Assembly: GCF_900102815.1 (NCBI RefSeq)
Contig: NZ_FNGF01000004.1
Location: 372,001 to 436,000, forward strand
Reading direction: 5' to 3'
Source: Glycomyces sambucus
GTDB lineage: Bacteria > Actinomycetota > Actinomycetes > Mycobacteriales > Micromonosporaceae
Length of the DNA: 64,000 nucleotides
Shown here: piece after piece, positions 60,738-64,000 of the stretch
Position numbering within the stretch: the first letter of the stretch is position 1
Layout: each line of letters begins with the position of its first letter
Notes under the pieces: generated by a model
Told to the model about the DNA's origin: nothing
Database searches by the model: none
The model's input: the letters and a program-made list of their open reading frames with translations, nothing else
Made by a program: the position numbers and the translations under genes

Positions 60738-61226
60738 ATGGAGAACGAGAACCAGACGACGCCGCTCGGCCCCGACCCCGCGCTGGCGGTCCTGGACCGG
60801 TTCGTGGGCGACTGGGTCATGGAGGGCAGCCTCGTCGGCTCGGACGAGGTGAACATCAAGGGCAGGGCGAGCTACCGCTGGCTGCCGGGCGGCTTCTTCC
60901 TGGAGCAGCACGTCCAGATCGACTTCGCGGGCATGGCGCAGATCGACAGCTGCGAGCTGGTCGGCTACGACCCGGCGACGGGGACCTACCCGTCCCAGGT
61001 CTACTCGAACATGTCGCCGCAGTCGCTGCCCTACACCTGGAAGATCGACGGGGACGAGGTGACCATCACCGTGGTGCACGGCCCGATGGACGCCACCTTC
61101 ACGGGCCGCTTCAGCGGCGACGACGTCTTCGGCGGCGGCTGGCGCCCCAACCCGGGCGCCGACGAGCAAGTGAACATCTCCTATGACGTGAGCGGCCACC
61201 GAGTCCGAGGAGGGGAAGCGGCATGA
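60738..61226 (+). CDS. DUF1579-like protein
   Basis: A 162-residue beta-barrel-like protein: LDRFVGDWVMEGSL at the N-terminus, SYRWLPGGFFLEQHV, then GYDPATGTYPSQVYSN. This pattern is typical of DUF1579/THAP4-like heme or lipid-binding barrels of unknown function. The ATG at 60738 has GAGGAG six bases upstream; a GTG two codons earlier is less well placed. It is coupled to the SRPBCC gene by ATGA. Confidence 0.85.
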   Translation: MENENQTTPLGPDPALAVLDRFVGDWVMEGSLVGSDEVNIKGRASYRWLPGGFFLEQHVQIDFAGMAQIDSCELVGYDPATGTYPSQVYSNMSPQSLPYTWKIDGDEVTITVVHGPMDATFTGRFSGDDVFGGGWRPNPGADEQVNISYDVSGHRVRGGEAA

Positions 61227-61699
61227 ACGACCCGAGTTTCGCGGTCTCCCGGAGCATCGACGCCCCGGTGGCCCGCGTCTGGGACGCCTGGCGGGATCCC
61301 GACCAGATCCGCCGCTGGTGGGGCCCGCAGGGGTTCACCGGCACCACGGCGGAGGTCGACTTCCGCGAAGGCGGCACGACCCTGGTCGGCATGACCATGA
61401 AGGACGGACCGGAGTTCTTCAACACCTGGACCTACACGAGGATCATCGATCACGACCGCATCGAGTTCACCTCCCGTTTCGCGGACGAGACGGGCGCCGA
61501 GATCGACCCCGCCCGGATGGGCATGCCCCCGGGGGTCCCGAAGGAGGTCCGCCACGTGGTCGCCTTCAAGGAGCATGGCGAGGGCACCGAGCTGACGGTC
61601 GAGGAGTTCGACTACGAGCCCGGCCCGATGCTCGAGCAGTCCAGAACGGGCCAGGAGCAGGTCATGGACAACATCGCGGCGCTGTTCGCCGCGACGTAG
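61223..61699 (+). CDS. SRPBCC (AHSA1-like) protein
   Basis: A 158-residue START/Bet v1-fold protein with the AHSA1 opening VSRSIDAPVARVWDAWRDPDQI and RRWWGPQGFT, and a C-terminal amphipathic helix (QEQVMDNIAALFAA). It overlaps the DUF1579-like gene by four bases. Such pairs often respond to a nearby regulator; the ligand is unknown. Confidence 0.9.
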   Translation: MNDPSFAVSRSIDAPVARVWDAWRDPDQIRRWWGPQGFTGTTAEVDFREGGTTLVGMTMKDGPEFFNTWTYTRIIDHDRIEFTSRFADETGAEIDPARMGMPPGVPKEVRHVVAFKEHGEGTELTVEEFDYEPGPMLEQSRTGQEQVMDNIAALFAAT

Positions 61700-61755
61700 G
61701 CGAGGGCCCCGCGCCACCCGGCGCGGGGCCGTCCGGCACGAAGGAGAGGCAGAGG

Positions 61756-62487
61756 ATGGACCTGACCGCGAACGCGTTCCTCGAAACACTGCGGACGTTC
61801 CCCCGCTCCGAGGACCCGGCGACGACCCACAAGCATTACAAGGGCACGGCCGAGGTGCTCGGCGTCAGGATGAAGCACCTCTTCGACACCGCCAAGCGGT
61901 TCACGGACATGCCCCTGGACGAGGTCGCGAGGCTGCTCGACGAGCCGGTCTACGAGGCGCGGCTGGGCGCGGTCAGCGTCCTGGACTTCAAGGCCCGCCG
62001 CAAGCGGATCACCGACGAGGAGCGTCGAGCGCTCTACGAGCTCTACATGGACCGCCACGACCGCATCGACAGCTGGGACTTCGTGGACCGCGCCGCCCCG
62101 CGGGTGGTCGGCTGGTACCTGCTGGACAAGCCCCGCGACCCGCTCTACGAACTCGCGCGTTCGAGCGACACGTGGGAGCGGCGCACCGCCGTCACGGCCT
62201 CGTTCTGGCTCATCCGCCGAGGCGACCTGGACGACGCCCTGAGCCTCGCCGAGCTCCTTCTGCGCGATGAGGAACCGCTGATCCACACATCGGTGGGCGT
62301 GGCACTCCGCGAGATAGGCCAGGTGGACGAGAACCGCCTGGTCGCCTTCCTGCGAGACCACGCGGGCGACGTCCCGGCGGTCACCTTCCGCTACGCGACG
62401 GCGAAACTCCCGCCGGACCTTCGAAGGGACCTGAGGGCGAGAAACGCGCTCGAAGCGCAGGACCCGAACGGAGCAGCGAGCGCATGA
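61756..62487 (+). CDS. DNA alkylation repair family protein
   Basis: A 243-residue all-helical HEAT-repeat protein of the AlkD type: VLGVRMKHLFDTAKRF, VYEARLGAVSVLDFKAR, DSWDFVDRAAPRVVGWYL, ERRTAVTASFWLIRRGDL. AlkD proteins excise bulky N3/N7-alkylated bases; whether this member is catalytic cannot be read with certainty. AAGGAGAGG precedes the ATG. It may be co-transcribed with the SRPBCC gene (56-base gap). Confidence 0.85.
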   Translation: MDLTANAFLETLRTFPRSEDPATTHKHYKGTAEVLGVRMKHLFDTAKRFTDMPLDEVARLLDEPVYEARLGAVSVLDFKARRKRITDEERRALYELYMDRHDRIDSWDFVDRAAPRVVGWYLLDKPRDPLYELARSSDTWERRTAVTASFWLIRRGDLDDALSLAELLLRDEEPLIHTSVGVALREIGQVDENRLVAFLRDHAGDVPAVTFRYATAKLPPDLRRDLRARNALEAQDPNGAASA

Positions 62488-62692
62488 CCGGCCGACCCGT
62501 GGCTGGTCCGAAGCCCGGCCCGGCGAGGAACGTGCTTCTCGCCGGCCGGCCTCACACGCCATATGCTGAGGGGAGGACAAGGCGACCAAGCAGCACGCGC
62601 GAGACCATAAAGGAGCATCAGGGAGCCAACTCGGCTCCAAGAACGGCTCCCAGTCAGCGAGCGTCAAAAGCAACGGCCCGATTCGGCCACAA

Positions 62693-62725
62693 AAAGAAGG
62701 CCCCGGGGCATCCGGGGCCTTCCTG
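62693..62725 (-). terminator. tRNA-Leu terminator
   Basis: On the minus strand, AAGGCCCCGG-loop-CCGGGGCCTT runs into CTTTTTG, just after the tRNA 3' end. It is a classic intrinsic terminator. Confidence 0.85.
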
Positions 62726-62729
62726 TCTG

Positions 62730-62814
62730 TGCGCGAGGGGGGACTTGAACCCCCACGTCCGTTAAAGGACACTAGCACCTCAAGCTAGCGCGTCTGCCAT
62801 TCCGCCACCCGCGC
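62730..62814 (-). tRNA. tRNA-Leu (anticodon GAG)
   Basis: An 85-base class II tRNA. The acceptor stem GCGCGGG pairs with CTCGCGC (one G-U pair). The D arm begins TGGCGGAATGGCAGACGC, the anticodon loop is TTGAGGT (anticodon GAG, reading CUC/CUU), the long variable arm is TGTCCTTTAACGGACG and the T arm is GGGGGTTCAAGTCCCCC. The 3' CCA is not encoded. The gene is followed by a T-tract terminator. Its 3' half is copied at 54.3 kb. Confidence 0.95.
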
Positions 62815-62958
62815 GTGCACAGAGAGAGTGTATATCTTGTTTGTTTTGCCTGCCAGTTGGGCCTTTCGGCTTGCCCCGGCACGAGACGAAACTTTACACG
62901 ACGGTGCCGGGGGTTGCGCAAGGGGGGTTCGCGGTCGGTGCGGGGGGCGGGCGGCGGC

Positions 62959-62964
62959 TACGCT
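62959..62964 (+). promoter_or_regulatory. -10 box of a probable leaderless gene
   Basis: TACGCT lies seven bases before the ATG at 62972, with no ribosome site in between, so the phosphotransferase message should be leaderless. Confidence 0.45.
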
Positions 62965-62971
62965 TGGGGGC

Positions 62972-63985
62972 ATGACCGTGACCGCGCCTCGACTCCCCGA
63001 CGCGGCGCTGGCGCATTGGGATCTGGGGCAGATCTTCCAGATGCAGCGGGTGCAGACCGGGTTGATGAACCGGTCCTGGCGGGTGGACACCTCGACCGGG
63101 TCGTACCTGCTGAAGCTGTTCCGGGACGTCACCGGCCCCGAGCTGCAGTTCCAGTTCCACGTCCTCCAGACGCTGGGCTCGTCGGGCGTGCCGGTCGTGC
63201 TGCCGGTGTTCAGCCGCGACGGGCGCACCACCATCTTCCTGGAGGGCGAGGAGTTCGGCGTCTTCCCGTGGGTCGGCGGCCGGCACCGCTCGGGTCTGTC
63301 GATGTCCCGCGAGGCGTGCCGCGACCTGGGGGCCGTCATCGGTCGCCTGCACCGGACCCTGCACGCGTCGATCCCCGCGGACCGGGCGCCGAAGGCGGAG
63401 AACCCGCCGACGACCGAGGCCGCATTGCAGAAGGTCGACCGGCTCCTGGAGCTGGTCGCGGCGGGCCGGGGCGACAAGACCGGGTTCGAGGCGACGGCGG
63501 AGCAGACGCTCCGGTTGAAGCGGGGGCTGCTGGTGCGGCTCGGAGACCGGCGGCCGCCGGACCTGGCGCCGCAGTACACCGGGTACACCCACGGCGACCT
63601 GCACCCGCACAACGTGCTGCACGGGCCCGACGACCGGATCTCGGCGATCCTGGACTGGGACCGGCTGACCGTGTCGTCGTACGCCCGGGAGATGGCGCGC
63701 GCCGCGGTGTTCTACTTCACCTACGGCGATGAGCGGGGTCTGGACTGCGACCGGATCCGGGCCTTCGCCGGTGGTTACCGCAGTGTGTTCGACGTCGGGG
63801 AGCCGGAGATCGGGCTCGCCACGCACCAGCTGTGGTGGGACCGCCTGACCGACAACTGGGTCATCGAGTGGCACTACGTGCGCCACAACTCCGCGTGCGA
63901 CCACCTGCTCCCCGGCCAGACCGGGCTCGTGAAGTGGTGGACCATCCACTACTCGCAGGTCGAGCAGTCGCTGATGGGCCGCTAG
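62972..63985 (+). CDS. Phosphotransferase (APH/homoserine kinase-like)
   Basis: A 337-residue aminoglycoside-phosphotransferase-fold protein. Residues 20-100 form the N-lobe (LMNRSWRVDTSTGSYLLKLF, with the nucleotide-binding Lys). The catalytic loop is YTHGDLHPHNVLHG (about residue 213) and the metal Asp is in AILDWDR. It resembles phosphotransferase enzymes that act on small alcohols such as homoserine, choline or methylthioribose; the substrate is unknown. The frame is open upstream, but the ATG at 62972 follows a -10 box. Confidence 0.9.
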   Translation: MTVTAPRLPDAALAHWDLGQIFQMQRVQTGLMNRSWRVDTSTGSYLLKLFRDVTGPELQFQFHVLQTLGSSGVPVVLPVFSRDGRTTIFLEGEEFGVFPWVGGRHRSGLSMSREACRDLGAVIGRLHRTLHASIPADRAPKAENPPTTEAALQKVDRLLELVAAGRGDKTGFEATAEQTLRLKRGLLVRLGDRRPPDLAPQYTGYTHGDLHPHNVLHGPDDRISAILDWDRLTVSSYAREMARAAVFYFTYGDERGLDCDRIRAFAGGYRSVFDVGEPEIGLATHQLWWDRLTDNWVIEWHYVRHNSACDHLLPGQTGLVKWWTIHYSQVEQSLMGR

Positions 63986-64000
63986 GGAAATTCGCGGTGG

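Noticed and set aside
57950..61186. Very long antisense reading frame opposite the LuxR regulator, and similar frames opposite other genes (e.g. 1461-3740, 25815-28829)
   Set aside because: These are the usual effect of high GC codon bias. Their translations are Arg/Pro/Gly-rich without motifs and lie opposite genes with clear domains.
54370..62729. The segment between the two tRNA-Leu copies as an intact genomic island
   Set aside because: Most genes there have normal GC and ordinary chromosomal functions, and no integrase is present. Only the left edge shows mobile-element debris.
1..64000. CRISPR arrays, rRNA genes and replication origins
   Set aside because: No direct repeats with regular spacers, rRNA-like sequence or DnaA-box clusters were noticed anywhere.

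Overview
The window is about 64 kb of very GC-rich DNA (roughly 70 percent or more in most genes). GTG starts are common and genes are often coupled by 4-base ATGA or GTGA overlaps. The gene content is actinobacterial: mycothiol-type arsenate reductases, a large ATPase-LuxR regulator, XRE/DUF397 modules, a LacI-controlled sugar ABC transporter without its own ATPase, and a Pkn-like kinase. I cannot name the genus from sequence alone.

Layout. 0-15.2 kb is chromosomal metabolism: the end of an acyl-CoA ligase with a MaoC hydratase, a duplicated enterochelin-esterase-like protein, unknown genes, a membrane-anchored molybdopterin oxidoreductase, a trans-sulfuration PLP enzyme, an MTA phosphorylase, and a DUF2064-GT2 fusion. 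Divergent from the last is an operon of response regulator, histidine kinase, GT-C-like membrane protein and zinc-ribbon sugar-nucleotide epimerase. 15.8-18.6 kb is a compact RiPP locus: a 57-residue precursor-like peptide, a strong hairpin, a YcaO and a TfuA protein. This is the enzyme pair known to install backbone thioamides, and it is the most interesting system in the window. 18.7-25.6 kb is an arsenic/metal resistance island: arsC, acr3, arsR, a second arsC with an N-terminal helical domain, a flavoprotein with a cysteine-rich tail, a second arsR, a TauE/SafE exporter, a YnfA-like protein, and a MerR regulator with a small CC-motif protein.

25.8-35 kb holds membrane proteins, nhaA, an alpha/beta hydrolase, a Ser/Thr kinase, a DUF1963-like protein and a HIRAN-domain protein. 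The nhaA and hydrolase genes share an almost identical 28-base leader element placed 32-37 bases before their GTG starts, a candidate cis-acting RNA. 35.0-36.7 kb is a beta-rich orphan protein. 37-44.8 kb is a carbohydrate operon read leftward (solute-binding protein, two permeases, HSL-type esterase, PfkB kinase, serine beta-lactamase-like hydrolase) with a divergent LacI gene and a clear operator.

45-55 kb is an accessory, partly decayed region, in parts lower in GC. It has two frameshifted or truncated small genes, a frameshifted XRE regulator with two DUF397 genes, a Type III restriction-modification pair, an orphan gene, a serine-recombinase C-terminal remnant, a 54-base copy of the 3' half of tRNA-Leu(GAG), and an IS5-like transposase stub. 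The intact tRNA-Leu(GAG) lies at 62.73-62.81 kb, so the tRNA copy looks like the scar of an integrative element. 55-64 kb returns to ordinary chromosome: DinB protein, a CPBP protease broken by an internal deletion, a secreted lipase, a large LuxR regulator divergent from a DUF1579/SRPBCC pair, a DNA alkylation repair-like protein, and a phosphotransferase.
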